NCBI GenBank assembly: GCA_958352885.1
Contig: CATWQI010000002.1
Coordinates: 319,443-383,442 of the forward strand
Length of the DNA: 64,000 nucleotides
From: an uncultured Duncaniella sp.
GTDB lineage: Bacteria > Bacteroidota > Bacteroidia > Bacteroidales > Muribaculaceae
Reading direction: 5' to 3'
Part shown: one piece after another, positions 35,501 to 44,785 of the stretch
How positions within the stretch are numbered: position 1 is the stretch's first letter
Layout of the letters: every line of letters starts with the position of its first letter
Made by a program: the position numbers and the translations under genes
Notes under the pieces: generated by a model
The model's input: the letters and a program-made list of their open reading frames with translations, nothing else
Told to the model about the DNA's origin: nothing
Databases searched by the model: none

Positions 35501-38074
35501 TTATCGGACTGCTACTTTGACAGGGGTTGAGTCGACGGTGACAATATAGATGCCTGGGGCAAGAACTGACTCTGCCGGGAGGCTGATGCCGCTGACGGAG
35601 TGGATGGAGAGCGTGGTGTAAGGTGTGAGCACCCGGATTCGTCCTCCGTCCACCACAATCTCAGGCTGTGTGCCGTTTTCATCGGCAGTTATATCATCTA
35701 TGCCCGATTGGACTGATGCCCCGTAGACGGCGAAGGCTCCGGCAGGCAGTTTCACACCGCCGGATGCAATCGAAGGGGTGATTCCGTCGCTTGCAGCCAG
35801 GAGCGAATATTTTGAGTCCGCGAGGTTGGCGGTCGCATTGGTCTTGGGATTTTTCGGGAATGCCACTGTTACATCAGTTGTGGCAGGATTTACTATGAGA
35901 TATAGCTCCCGGCTGCCGTCCGAGAGGGCGATGGTGCGACCGGCTGACCATCCAGAGAGGCTGACTGCTGTGGCAACACCTTCACGGAAAAGTTCGGGGT
36001 TGGATGTGCGTATTTCGTTGAGCCGGGCGTATGTGTTGTAGAGACCCATTCGGTAGCTGTCGTTAAGATAGGTGGTCCATCTCACAGCTTTCGGGTCGGT
36101 GTTGTTATTATTGGTTGTGCCGATTTTTGCGTTCTGGTCGTCGGCGAGTTCTTCGAACTGCCATATCATGTGGGCACCCGGGGTGAGAATCATCTGCGCA
36201 GCAAGCGAGCCGAGGCGGCGTGTGGTGTTGAGCATGTTCCCCTTGATACCGGCGGCTCCATACTGAGCCACTTTGTACGCCACTCGCTGTTCGTCGTGGC
36301 TCTCGGCATAGCTGACAGTGGAACCCCATGTGCGGTTGTCGTCCTTAGGGGCGTAGAAGCGGTCGAGCGATGAGTTGTCGCTGTAACCCATAGCAAACTG
36401 GCAGGCAGATTCGTTAACGTTTGCCCAGTTGATTTCACCGTCGGCAGCCATTTCGTTCTCTTCCTGAGCTCCGGCGAGATTTTCGTTGATGAAGTAAGCG
36501 TCGGGGCGGATGGACCTGATATGTTCGTGTATGGTCTTCATGCGTGCCACACGGGTAGCATTGTAGCGGTCAGTGTTTGATTCGGTCACATTGCTCCATG
36601 TGTTGTTGGCAGAGTCGTATTTGCTTCCATAACTGTCGTTGTCGCCGAGCCCTTTCACGAGATCGAAGCGGAAGCCGTCGACATTGTAGGCTGTCATCCA
36701 GTGGCTGACTGCGTCGTACCATTGCTGCTGTACCATGCCGCAGTCCTGGTTCCAGTCGTTGAGCACGCTGTAAGAGTGTGGGGCGGAACCGTTATAGAAC
36801 GGGGTGTTTGTCTGGGTGTACATGCCGTACCATGGGTGCATTCCGTCACTCTGGTTGAATACGATGTCAAGTATCACAGCCAGTCCCCGTGCGTGGCATT
36901 CGTCAATGAACCGCCGGTAGTCGTCAGGGGTGCCATATGCTTTGTCGGGAGCCATGTAAAAGTTTGTATTGTATCCCCAGGAGTTGTTGCCGTTAAATTC
37001 CATTATGGGAAGCAGCTCCACGGCGTTTACGCCGAGTCCCTTGATGTAATCGAGTTTGTTCTTGCCGTCAGTGTCTTCGGCGAGGATTGCGGCGATGGTA
37101 CCGCTGCCTTTGCCATTGCCGGTGAAGTCGCGGACAAGGAGTTCGTAGATTATGAAGTCGCTCTGTTCCACACCTTTGAAATCTGTGATTTTCCAGTCGT
37201 AATCATTGGCGGATGAGTTGTATACTGCCAGCGGGAGTCCGGATATGTACTTCACGGGATACGCCGGGAGATTTGGGAAAACGGTGGCAGGTATCGTAGC
37301 GTCGTTCCAGGGGTCGAGCACAAGGTTGGCGTAGGGGTCTCCGGCGTATGTGCAGCCGTCCACTATATAATAGTATATATAGTCCTTGGCATCGCTGATT
37401 CCATCGACGGTGGTCCAGAAGTAACGGAATCCGTTGTAGTCCTGATATTTCATCACCTGTTCAGGGGCGAGGGTATAGTCGTTCCATGAGCCGACGAGGA
37501 GCGCGGTGGATTTTGACGGGGCGCCGAGGCAGAAGGTGACGGAGCCGTCGGCATTGAGGGTGGTGCCCATTCTTGGGATTCCGCCGGGACAGGTCGCCTG
37601 AGTGGATGCGGAGGGGAAGTTGTCGGGATAGATTGGGACGAATATGTCACCGCCGGCAGCTGTCTTGGCTTCCTTTCCTGCCTTTGTGTGGAATACGAAG
37701 CAGAGTTTTTCGACAGTCTCCGTGGGGTCGGTTATGCCGTAAAATGTACGGATGTCTGGAATGGTGAGAGTCCAGGTATTTGCGCTCACGTAGGTCATTT
37801 TGTGCTTGTCGAGGAGTGTGTTCCAGTCAGTGGCGTGTTTCCAGTCACTGCTGGAGGTGCTCTTGTTGGTGATGACTCCTGTGTGGGCGTAGATTGGAGT
37901 GGTCGACGGTGTACCCATCAGACCTTTGTTGCCGCCGTCGGCATGGAGGGTTATCACGATGTTGGAGGAGTTCTTTGTCACTGTCACCGGTGTGGTAGTG
38001 ACAATCTGTGCGTAGACGGAGGTTGAGACCGAGCACAGCAAGGTCAATAGAATAAGGCGTAGAAATAATCTCAT
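35501..38074 (-). CDS. Secreted GH13 enzyme, pullulanase/alpha-amylase-like, multidomain
   Basis: 857 residues with a signal peptide (LRLILLTLLCSVSTSVYAQ). The N-terminal third holds one or two beta-sandwich modules (starch-binding or CBM48-like; LLVGSWNDYTLAPEQVMKYQ). The GH13 barrel has FIIYELLVRDFTGNGK, VILDIVFNQSDG, nucleophile Asp in VDGFRFDLVKG, acid/base Glu in YFINENLAG and YAESHDEQRVAYK. The C-terminus (LAPGIYIVTVDSTPVKVAVR) looks like a type IX secretion or envelope-sorting tail. Together with the GH13 at 16162 it points to alpha-glucan use. It is monocistronic. Confidence 0.93.
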   Translation of the reverse strand: MRLFLRLILLTLLCSVSTSVYAQIVTTTPVTVTKNSSNIVITLHADGGNKGLMGTPSTTPIYAHTGVITNKSTSSSDWKHATDWNTLLDKHKMTYVSANTWTLTIPDIRTFYGITDPTETVEKLCFVFHTKAGKEAKTAAGGDIFVPIYPDNFPSASTQATCPGGIPRMGTTLNADGSVTFCLGAPSKSTALLVGSWNDYTLAPEQVMKYQDYNGFRYFWTTVDGISDAKDYIYYYIVDGCTYAGDPYANLVLDPWNDATIPATVFPNLPAYPVKYISGLPLAVYNSSANDYDWKITDFKGVEQSDFIIYELLVRDFTGNGKGSGTIAAILAEDTDGKNKLDYIKGLGVNAVELLPIMEFNGNNSWGYNTNFYMAPDKAYGTPDDYRRFIDECHARGLAVILDIVFNQSDGMHPWYGMYTQTNTPFYNGSAPHSYSVLNDWNQDCGMVQQQWYDAVSHWMTAYNVDGFRFDLVKGLGDNDSYGSKYDSANNTWSNVTESNTDRYNATRVARMKTIHEHIRSIRPDAYFINENLAGAQEENEMAADGEINWANVNESACQFAMGYSDNSSLDRFYAPKDDNRTWGSTVSYAESHDEQRVAYKVAQYGAAGIKGNMLNTTRRLGSLAAQMILTPGAHMIWQFEELADDQNAKIGTTNNNNTDPKAVRWTTYLNDSYRMGLYNTYARLNEIRTSNPELFREGVATAVSLSGWSAGRTIALSDGSRELYLIVNPATTDVTVAFPKNPKTNATANLADSKYSLLAASDGITPSIASGGVKLPAGAFAVYGASVQSGIDDITADENGTQPEIVVDGGRIRVLTPYTTLSIHSVSGISLPAESVLAPGIYIVTVDSTPVKVAVR

Positions 38075-38163
38075 AAAAAATAATTGAAAAGTATCGAATC
38101 AAAAAATAGGGTGCAAGTATGGGAGAGTATGTACTGTGAGTTGAGGATATGAGGGGGAGTGAC

Positions 38164-39645
38164 TTATATGTCACCGTTGAGCGAAAGCATCGGGTCGAAG
38201 TCGTCGGCCTCCAGACGGTCGGTGGAGCCGAGTGCCTTGATGATGTTGCCAAGTATGGTCATGTGACCGGTGATTATGGCGTTGGTTGTCACCGGAGTGT
38301 ACTTTACGGTGTTACGCCACGACTCATGGCTGCCGGTGTATTTCCGCAGGAAATCACGGCTTTTGGAGAGCGCTTCGTTCGCAGTGGCGAGTGCTTTTTC
38401 ACGGTTGCCTGTGCGTACGAGACTCATTATGTATGGGAATGATATGCTCGGGATGGGGGAGTCAATCAGCTTGGAGTAGATTTCATGCTCGAACATGTAG
38501 ATTATTTCGTCATAGAGACCTGCGTAATAGCATACCTCAAATGTGAATTCGTAACCTAACAGGAGTCCGTGCAGGCGGTGATAGGTGAGGAGTATGGTAG
38601 CCGCTGCCATGTATTGTTCCCGTTCGACATGTTCCTTTGCCCAGTCCATAGCCGAGCTTTCGCTCATGACGGTCTCTCGTATGAGGCTTTCAACAAGCGG
38701 GGCGGCAGCGGGGCGGTCGAGCACCAGCAGTATGTTGAGTGCGAGGCGCGGGTTGTAATGCGCAGGGATGTATTTCTTGAGCATCTCGATGGCTTCGGGC
38801 TGTCGGTTCAGCTCCACAAGTGCGGCGGCGAGGGTGGAGGCATCGCTGTCCTCAGCCTCGTTACTTTCGAGGATGCGGGTGTAAAGTTCAGCCACAGTCG
38901 CCATGTCGCGGTCAAGGCGATAGAGAGCGGCACCCTTGATGCGAGCCGCCATCATGGCTTTGGGGTCGATTGCGAGCGCGTAGTCCGCGGACTGGAGAGC
39001 GGCCTCGTATAAGTCCATGTTGATTTGCACGGTGGCAAGCCGCTGCCAGAAGTCGAGTGTGAATGGTTCAAGCATAGTCAGTTCCTCGAAGAGGTCGGCG
39101 GCGAGCGCATAGTTCTCGGCTTCTTCCGCTCTGTCGGCAAATTCGTAGAGGAATGTCTGCGGATAGGAGCATTTGGACTGAATCAGCTGCTTGCGTTCTG
39201 TCAGCCATTCCTCACGTCCGGTTTCCATGCAGAAATCCACCAGCTGGATTATCTCTTCGTCACCGAAATCGTCGGTGTCGGCTACGATCTGCTCGAGCCG
39301 GGGCTCTACTTCGGGTGAATTTGCCGGGAGGGAGACGCGAAGGTCGAGCACCCGGTTAAGCACGCCACCTTTGTTGACACGTCTGTTAATCTCGGTGGCG
39401 GTCTCGAAGTCGCCGAACGATGAGTAGAACCAGGCACGGCGTGTGGCGAGCGCCTCGCTTCTCGGGTAATGGACGGCACCGTAAATCAGCACCTCCATTT
39501 TCACTATGTTATTGTCAAGGTCCGAAGCATAGTCGAATATTTCGATGAGGTCGTTCTCATCGAAATATGCTTCCTGGTTACCATGTCTAACCACTTCCGA
39601 CTCAAATTCGTCGTATAGGTTCTGGCGGTCGTTGTCTTCGTCCAT
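38164..39645 (-). CDS. Tetratricopeptide-repeat protein
   Basis: 493 residues, cytosolic, entirely helical. TPR-like pairs are visible, for example NYALAADLFEELTMLEPFTL, LYEAALQSADYALAIDPKAM and RQPEAIEMLKKYIPAHYNPR. The N-terminus is acidic (MDEDNDRQNLYDEFESEV). TPR scaffolds mediate protein contacts, and no catalytic domain is present. It lies between glnS (82 bp) and the GH13 gene (89 bp) on the same strand. I cannot name its partner. Confidence 0.88.
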   Translation of the reverse strand: MDEDNDRQNLYDEFESEVVRHGNQEAYFDENDLIEIFDYASDLDNNIVKMEVLIYGAVHYPRSEALATRRAWFYSSFGDFETATEINRRVNKGGVLNRVLDLRVSLPANSPEVEPRLEQIVADTDDFGDEEIIQLVDFCMETGREEWLTERKQLIQSKCSYPQTFLYEFADRAEEAENYALAADLFEELTMLEPFTLDFWQRLATVQINMDLYEAALQSADYALAIDPKAMMAARIKGAALYRLDRDMATVAELYTRILESNEAEDSDASTLAAALVELNRQPEAIEMLKKYIPAHYNPRLALNILLVLDRPAAAPLVESLIRETVMSESSAMDWAKEHVEREQYMAAATILLTYHRLHGLLLGYEFTFEVCYYAGLYDEIIYMFEHEIYSKLIDSPIPSISFPYIMSLVRTGNREKALATANEALSKSRDFLRKYTGSHESWRNTVKYTPVTTNAIITGHMTILGNIIKALGSTDRLEADDFDPMLSLNGDI

Positions 39646-39727
39646 GCTTCGGTTGACGGGTTTGCTATGCTATGATTGTCAGAGGTCTGTGCTGCGCTTG
39701 TTTAATGGGCGGTATTCAGGATGTCGC

Positions 39728-41425
39728 CTATTTGTTTGCCTTTTCCCAGCTGTCCTTCAATGCGATGGTGCGGTTGAAGATGAGATTTCCAGGGGTGGAG
39801 TCGGGGTCAAGTGTGAAGTAGCCAATGCGCTGGAACTGGATGGGGAGTCCGGGACGAGCTATTTCGGCGAGGTATGGCTCAACCTTGATGTTTTCGACCA
39901 CTTTGAGCGAGTCGGGGTTGAGCATTTCACGGAAGTCACGTTCGGTTTCGGCTGCCGGGTTCTCTACGCTGAAGAGACGGTCGTAGATACGTGCGGTGGC
40001 GTTAACTGCTTTCTCTGCGGATACCCAGTGGAGGGTGCCTTTAACCTTGCGCATGCTGCCGGGGAGCCCGCTGCGAGTTTCGGGGTCATATGTGCAGTAG
40101 ATTTCCTCGATGTTGCCTTCGGAGTCCTTCTTCACGCCTGTGCATTTGATGATGTAGGCACCTTTGAGGCGTACTTCGCCGTCAGGTGCGAGACGGAAGA
40201 ATTTCTTAGGCGGGTTCTCCATGAAGTCCTCGCGCTCTATGTAAAGTTCGCGGGTGAAAGGCATCTGATGCGTTCCTGCCGTGGTGTCTTCAGGATTGTT
40301 TTCCATCTCTACTGTCTCAACCTGGCCTTCGGGGTAGTTTGTGATGATGACTTTGACGGGGTTAACTACCGCCATGCCTCGTGTCGCCACTTTGTTGAGG
40401 TCGTCGCGCACGGCGTGCTCAAGCAGTGAGATGCTGTTGAGCGCCTCGTACTTGGTGTAACCGATGGCATCGATGAAGTTGCGTACGGAGCGGGGGGTGA
40501 ATCCTCGGCGGCGCAGACCTGAGATGGTTGGCATGCGGGGGTCGTCCCATCCTGCCACAAGACCTTCCTTGACAAGCTGGAGGAGCTTGCGCTTTGACAT
40601 CACTGTATAGGTGAGGTTCAGGCGGTTGAACTCAATCTGGCGGGGGCAGTAGCTCTCATCAGCGAGTTCCTTGACGAAGTGTTCGTAGAGTGGACGGTGG
40701 GGTACAAATTCAAGTGTGCATATTGAGTGGGTGACACCTTCAAAGTAGTCGCTCTGTCCATGGGCAAAGTCGTACATCGGGTAGACTTTCCATGTGGTAC
40801 CGGTGCGGTGGTGCGGGTGCTTGATGATGCGGTACATGATGGGGTCACGGAAGTGCATGTTGGGGCTTGCCATGTCAATCTTGGCACGGAGAACTCGTGC
40901 GCCCTCCTCGAATTCGCCTGCGTTCATGCGCTGGAACAGGTCGAGGTTTTCCTCTACCGAACGGTTGCGGTAGGGGCTTTCGGTTCCTGCCTGGGTGGGA
41001 GTGCCTTTCTGGGCTGCTATTTCTTCCGAGGTCTGGTCGTCGACATAGGCTTTACCTTCCTTTATAAGACGGATGGCAAGGTCGTAGAGCTGGGGAAAGT
41101 AGTCGGATGCGTAGTATTCACGGTCGCCCCAGTCGAAGCCGAGCCAGTGGATGTCCTCGCGTATGGAATCAACGTATTCCACATCCTCTTTCACCGGGTT
41201 TGTGTCGTCGAAACGCAGGTTGCATGTGCCTCCGAACTTCTCGGCGACACCGAAATCCATGCATATGGCTTTTGCGTGACCGATGTGCAGGTATCCGTTG
41301 GGTTCCGGCGGGAATCGTGTGTTGAGTCTGCCTCCGTTTTTGCCTGCCTGAAGGTCCTCGAGCACTAACTGTTCAACAAAATTCAAGCCCTTGGGCTCCT
41401 GTGGTGTGGGTTGGTTATTTTCCAT
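39728..41425 (-). CDS. glnS: Glutamine--tRNA ligase
   Basis: 565 residues from the ATG at 41425. An in-frame upstream start would lengthen it into the promoter zone and was rejected. Class I motifs are seen: HIGH in PNGYLHIGHAKAI and KMSKS-like VMSKRKLLQL, plus the GlnRS signature NLRFDDTNPVKEDVEYVDSI. The C-terminal anticodon-binding beta-barrels follow (EIYCTYDPETRSGLPG). It charges tRNA-Gln directly. The length is standard for a bacterial GlnRS. Confidence 0.96.
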   Translation of the reverse strand: MENNQPTPQEPKGLNFVEQLVLEDLQAGKNGGRLNTRFPPEPNGYLHIGHAKAICMDFGVAEKFGGTCNLRFDDTNPVKEDVEYVDSIREDIHWLGFDWGDREYYASDYFPQLYDLAIRLIKEGKAYVDDQTSEEIAAQKGTPTQAGTESPYRNRSVEENLDLFQRMNAGEFEEGARVLRAKIDMASPNMHFRDPIMYRIIKHPHHRTGTTWKVYPMYDFAHGQSDYFEGVTHSICTLEFVPHRPLYEHFVKELADESYCPRQIEFNRLNLTYTVMSKRKLLQLVKEGLVAGWDDPRMPTISGLRRRGFTPRSVRNFIDAIGYTKYEALNSISLLEHAVRDDLNKVATRGMAVVNPVKVIITNYPEGQVETVEMENNPEDTTAGTHQMPFTRELYIEREDFMENPPKKFFRLAPDGEVRLKGAYIIKCTGVKKDSEGNIEEIYCTYDPETRSGLPGSMRKVKGTLHWVSAEKAVNATARIYDRLFSVENPAAETERDFREMLNPDSLKVVENIKVEPYLAEIARPGLPIQFQRIGYFTLDPDSTPGNLIFNRTIALKDSWEKANK

Positions 41426-41470
41426 ATCCTTGCAACTGTGAGTTGGATTCAATTCTACATTATTAAAATG

Positions 41471-41499
41471 CAAAGTTAGTCAGATTTTTTGGAAAACAA
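41471..41499 (-). promoter_or_regulatory. Probable promoter of glnS
   Basis: On the minus strand: TTG (41499-41497), 18 nt, TAACTTTG (41478-41471), about 45 bp before the start codon. Confidence 0.6.
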
Positions 41500-41517
41500 G
41501 CTTCTGCGGTCGAAAAA

Positions 41518-43998
41518 TCATTGTTTACGACCGACAAGGTCGTCGTTGGCGATGGATTTGGCGGTCTTTTTGACGGCTGCGTTGAGGGAGCCGAAACGGT
41601 AGCTCAGTGAAATTGTGAATTCCTGGCGCTTGCCCATGGTAGTAACGGATTCGCCGGTGTAGCCTGAGTTATAGGATTCGGTTCGCATCCTCATCGGTCG
41701 CATTCCGATGTTGTTTACACCGAGCGACACGGTTAGACGGTCCTCTTTGAGGAATGAGCGACGTAGGTTTACAGTGTACCATATGCCGTCCCAGAAGCTT
41801 GGCTGTGTGGTGCGGGAGTAAAGGCTGGTGTTAGAACCCATTTCCATCATGCTGAGGGACAGGTTGAGTTTCCAGGGGAGTTTCTGTGCCAGACGGATAT
41901 ATTGGTTTCGGCGCCATCCGTGTGCGCGGATGCCGAGTGAGTTGTTGGCGTAGTGGTTGTAGCCAATCTCGCCGTTGTACATCAGTGATGTGTTTCGTGT
42001 GATGTTCCAGTTGAAGTAAAGGGATGGTGAGAATGAGCGGTTACGCCCCCGGTTTTCGAATGTGGAGTAGGTGACGTTTCCTTCGGACCATTGTATCGGT
42101 GTGATGGCATCGTTTGTGAAGATGTAGGATAGGCTGAGGTTTATGTTGACTTTCGGGTGTATGTAGCCGTAGTTGAATGTGAAGTTTTGTATGCGTGCGC
42201 TTCCGAGGTCGGGATTTCCGTAAGAGACAGTTGTGGGTGTCTCGGTGCGGGCGGGGTTGAGGTAGGAGATGCCGGGACGGTTGATGGTGGTGTTGTAAGA
42301 TAGTTTGAATGAGGAGGCGGGATTTGGTGTGTAGGACATTGCGACACTTGGGACAAAGTCGTTCAGGTCGCTGCCGAATGGTTCCTGTGAGCCGTCACGA
42401 TATTTTGCAGAGAGGTGGGAGTATTCATATCTCATGCCGGCGCGGGCTGAGAGTTTGCCGAAGGATATGCGGTAATCTGCGTACAGGGCTCCGATGGAGG
42501 TCCGGTGGAGGAAATCGTAGTGCTGGTGCTCGTCGTTGGAGTAATCGTTGGTTGTGATGCTGTGGTTGTCGCGCAGGATGAATTTTCCTCCGAGGTCGAG
42601 TGTCTGTCGGGAGCCGATTGGACGGGTCCAGTCAGCTTGTACCGTATGTTCTACGAAGTTTAGGTCGTAATCCGATTTTTGCCATGTGTAAGGCACCGGG
42701 AGGTTTATGTAATCGTCGTAGTCGGTCTCGGAATTGCGTTGCTGGCTGGTGGTGGATATTGCGTAACTGAGTGTGAATGTCTCACCTTTGCGTCCGGTGA
42801 GGTGCTGGTAGTTGAAGTTGCCGTTGAAATCAAGGTATCCGTAAGGGTTGATGCGGGAGGCTGAGATGTAGGAATAGAGCGGGGTGCCGGAGCCTGTCAT
42901 GGCTTTGACGGAGCCTGCTGATGCGATGTCGAGGACATAGCGGTATCCGCCGAATTCGGCAGTGAAGAGGTTGAGCGAGTCGAGCTCGTAGGATAGTTCG
43001 CCGTTGCCCCACACGATGTGTCCCGGGGATTGGGAGGAGGTTTCGGAGATGATTTCATCGCCTGTGGTGTCGTATTTCTGTATGCTTACAGATTTGTTGC
43101 GGGTACGCCGTTTGTTCATGTTGTTGTAACCGCCCGATATGGAGAATGTTACTTTGTCAATCTGGGAGGTTAGCCATAGGTTTGGGGCAGGGGCGGGGTT
43201 GAGTGTCGATGTCATAATGTTGGCAGCGCCCATAACGCCTTTTACTACTGTGTTTTCGAGGGTCACGATGTTGAGGATGGCGCCAACGCCTTCGGCGTCC
43301 TCGCGTGCGCCGGGGTCGGTGATGACTTCGATTTCCTTAATCATTGATGCCGGGATTGCCTTGAATATGTCTTTGGCGTTGCGGGTGAAGGAGTTGTTGG
43401 GGCGTCCGTTTTTGTAGATTTTAAAGTCAGATGAGCCTTTTACTCTGATGGTTCCGTCGGAGTCGACTGATACCATTGGTACTTTGCGCAGGATGTCGTC
43501 GAGTTGTGATGTCTTTGACTCCTCGTCGGCCTGCACGTCGTAGCCGATACGGTCGATTTCACGGCTTACGAGCGGTCGCTGCGCCACTACTTCGACTATT
43601 CCGAGGAGATTGGTGGCGACGTTTGTGGTGATGGTTCCGAGGTCGGCTACGGGTTGATTGGCGGTGATTGTGACAGGGAGAGAGATTGTTTCCTTGCCTG
43701 TAGCGCTGATTATCAAGCGGTATTTGCCTGCCGAACTAAGTGGCAAGGTGAATATTCCGTCTTCGTCGGTGACACCCATTGTCACGGGGTGGATGGTGTC
43801 GGAAGGGGTGAATATACGCAAGGTGGCAAATGGTTCTCCTTCGCCGATGGTGTCGAGCACAGCTCCTGTGATTCGGTATTTTGAGTCGGTAGGGAGCGGG
43901 TTGGCTTGGGCTGAGGATGATGCGGTGGATGAGAGGGCTGAAACGGAGAAAGTGACGCCGGTGATGATTAGGAGCGTGATTAAGAAATTTTTAACCAT
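41518..43998 (-). CDS. TonB-dependent-like outer-membrane beta-barrel protein
   Basis: About 826 residues from the ATG at 43998. After the signal peptide (FLITLLIITGVTFSVSALSS), a carboxypeptidase-like beta-sandwich (about 45-125) leads to a plug domain (RKVPMVSVDSDGTIRVKGSS, IEVITDPGAREDAEGVGAIL). An outer-membrane barrel of the PF14905-like type follows, ending EFTISLSYRFG. It is not a SusC: the TonB-box region and barrel signatures differ, and no SusD partner exists. Likely roles are import of siderophores, peptides or other small ligands, with no direct evidence for which. It is monocistronic. Confidence 0.88.
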   Translation of the reverse strand: MVKNFLITLLIITGVTFSVSALSSTASSSAQANPLPTDSKYRITGAVLDTIGEGEPFATLRIFTPSDTIHPVTMGVTDEDGIFTLPLSSAGKYRLIISATGKETISLPVTITANQPVADLGTITTNVATNLLGIVEVVAQRPLVSREIDRIGYDVQADEESKTSQLDDILRKVPMVSVDSDGTIRVKGSSDFKIYKNGRPNNSFTRNAKDIFKAIPASMIKEIEVITDPGAREDAEGVGAILNIVTLENTVVKGVMGAANIMTSTLNPAPAPNLWLTSQIDKVTFSISGGYNNMNKRRTRNKSVSIQKYDTTGDEIISETSSQSPGHIVWGNGELSYELDSLNLFTAEFGGYRYVLDIASAGSVKAMTGSGTPLYSYISASRINPYGYLDFNGNFNYQHLTGRKGETFTLSYAISTTSQQRNSETDYDDYINLPVPYTWQKSDYDLNFVEHTVQADWTRPIGSRQTLDLGGKFILRDNHSITTNDYSNDEHQHYDFLHRTSIGALYADYRISFGKLSARAGMRYEYSHLSAKYRDGSQEPFGSDLNDFVPSVAMSYTPNPASSFKLSYNTTINRPGISYLNPARTETPTTVSYGNPDLGSARIQNFTFNYGYIHPKVNINLSLSYIFTNDAITPIQWSEGNVTYSTFENRGRNRSFSPSLYFNWNITRNTSLMYNGEIGYNHYANNSLGIRAHGWRRNQYIRLAQKLPWKLNLSLSMMEMGSNTSLYSRTTQPSFWDGIWYTVNLRRSFLKEDRLTVSLGVNNIGMRPMRMRTESYNSGYTGESVTTMGKRQEFTISLSYRFGSLNAAVKKTAKSIANDDLVGRKQ

Positions 43999-44034
43999 TG
44001 TTGGAAACATTGCTTGGGTCTGGCTTTGAAACTG

Positions 44035-44315
44035 TTAGCGTGACCTTGTGTTTGTTATTTTTATGAATTATTTCTGTATATGGTGTATGACGATGTAATT
44101 GCCGGAAAATTACAGACCGGGCTGTGTTTTAACAATAATTAATATTATTGGTCTGAGATGGTAGCTATTCAGTGGGCGTCTTTTAGTTATATGTTATTGG
44201 AAATTTTCTTGGAGTCCGTTGCACTTCTTATTGGAAACTTTCCTGAATCGAATACCACGTGAAAAACTAAGTTTCTCTACTCCAGCCATCGAGTTTTTCA
44301 AATATTTTCGCTAAT
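44035..44315. other. AT-rich spacer before the promoter-like repeats
   Basis: Upstream region of the barrel gene (minus strand) and of tRNA-Leu (plus strand). No gene is supported. Short related blocks such as TTGGAAACTTTCCTGAATCG and GGGAAACTTTCTTGG recur. Confidence 0.35.
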
Positions 44316-44324
44316 ATTGCATTA

Positions 44325-44450
44325 GCCCTTGGACTCTGCGTTCGCAAATGTCGGTTAACTTTGCATTTGCTGTTGGACTCTGCGGAGCTCGCCCTTCCGC
44401 AAATGTCGGTTAACTTTGAATTTACTGTTGGACTCTACACGAGGGAAACT
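44325..44450 (+). repeat. Short promoter-like tandem repeats
   Basis: The block GCAAATGTCGGTTAACTTTG followed by nTTTnCTGTTGGACTCT occurs twice, about 55 bp apart, and TTGGACTCT occurs three times. Each copy contains TAACTTTG (44356-44363 and 44411-44418), a perfect -7 box of Bacteroidota promoters. They precede the tRNA-Leu promoter, which has the same box. Confidence 0.65.
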
Positions 44451-44486
44451 TTCTTGGTCAATTGGAGGACAATTGGTCATGAAAAA

Positions 44487-44518
44487 TTTGGAGAAATCAG
44501 AAATGTGTTGTAACTTTG
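44487..44518 (+). promoter_or_regulatory. Bacteroidota-type promoter of tRNA-Leu
   Basis: TTTG at 44487-44490, 20 nt, TAACTTTG at 44511-44518. The tRNA begins about 12 nt downstream. Confidence 0.8.
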
Positions 44519-44529
44519 CAGACGCAAAA

Positions 44530-44613
44530 GCCCAGGTGGCGGAATGGTAGACGCGCTCGTTTCAGGTGCGAGTGCTGCGAGGCGTGCAGGTTCGAGTCCT
44601 GTTCTGGGCACCA
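44530..44613 (+). tRNA. tRNA-Leu (CAG) with encoded CCA
   Basis: 84 nt. The acceptor GCCCAGG pairs with CTGGGC(A), the anticodon arm CTCGTTTCAGGTGCGAG has anticodon CAG, and a long variable arm (TGCTGCGAGGCGT region) is present, as in class II tRNAs. The T-arm is CAGGTTCGAGTCCTG. CCA is encoded, unlike the other tRNAs here. Mobile-type genes begin just downstream, so its 3' end is the likely attachment site. Confidence 0.95.
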
Positions 44614-44614
44614 C

Positions 44615-44667
44615 AAAAGCGACTTAACAAAGTGAACATCACTAAGTTAAGTCGCTTCTTTTATTTT
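44615..44667 (+). terminator. Rho-independent terminator after tRNA-Leu
   Basis: AAGCGACTTAAC and GTTAAGTCGCTT form a perfect 12-bp stem, followed by CTTTTATTTT. It insulates the island from the tRNA transcript. Confidence 0.9.
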
Positions 44668-44709
44668 CTACAGGCAAATTACAGGCAAAATTCAAATATT
44701 CTGCGTAAC

Positions 44710-44748
44710 TTTTGGCCGCCGATACGCATAGACGGCATTAGAGAGTAA
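44710..44748 (+). repeat. 39-bp direct repeat, left copy (flanks the AbiH gene)
   Basis: It has the same length as the block at 45753-45791 and differs by six substitutions. The shared core is CGATACGCATAGAC, followed by ATTAG and GAGTAA. Confidence 0.8.
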
Positions 44749-44785
44749 GAGCGCATAGTCATCACCTCCATAAAGGAAAGGTCGT

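Noticed and set aside
39545..40429. Plus-strand frame of about 294 codons
   Set aside because: It lies opposite glnS and the TPR gene, has no domain, and is explained by GC-rich codon bias of the real genes.
41518..43998. Interpretation as a second SusC
   Set aside because: There is no susD neighbour, and the plug and barrel sequence fits the other outer-membrane barrel family better.
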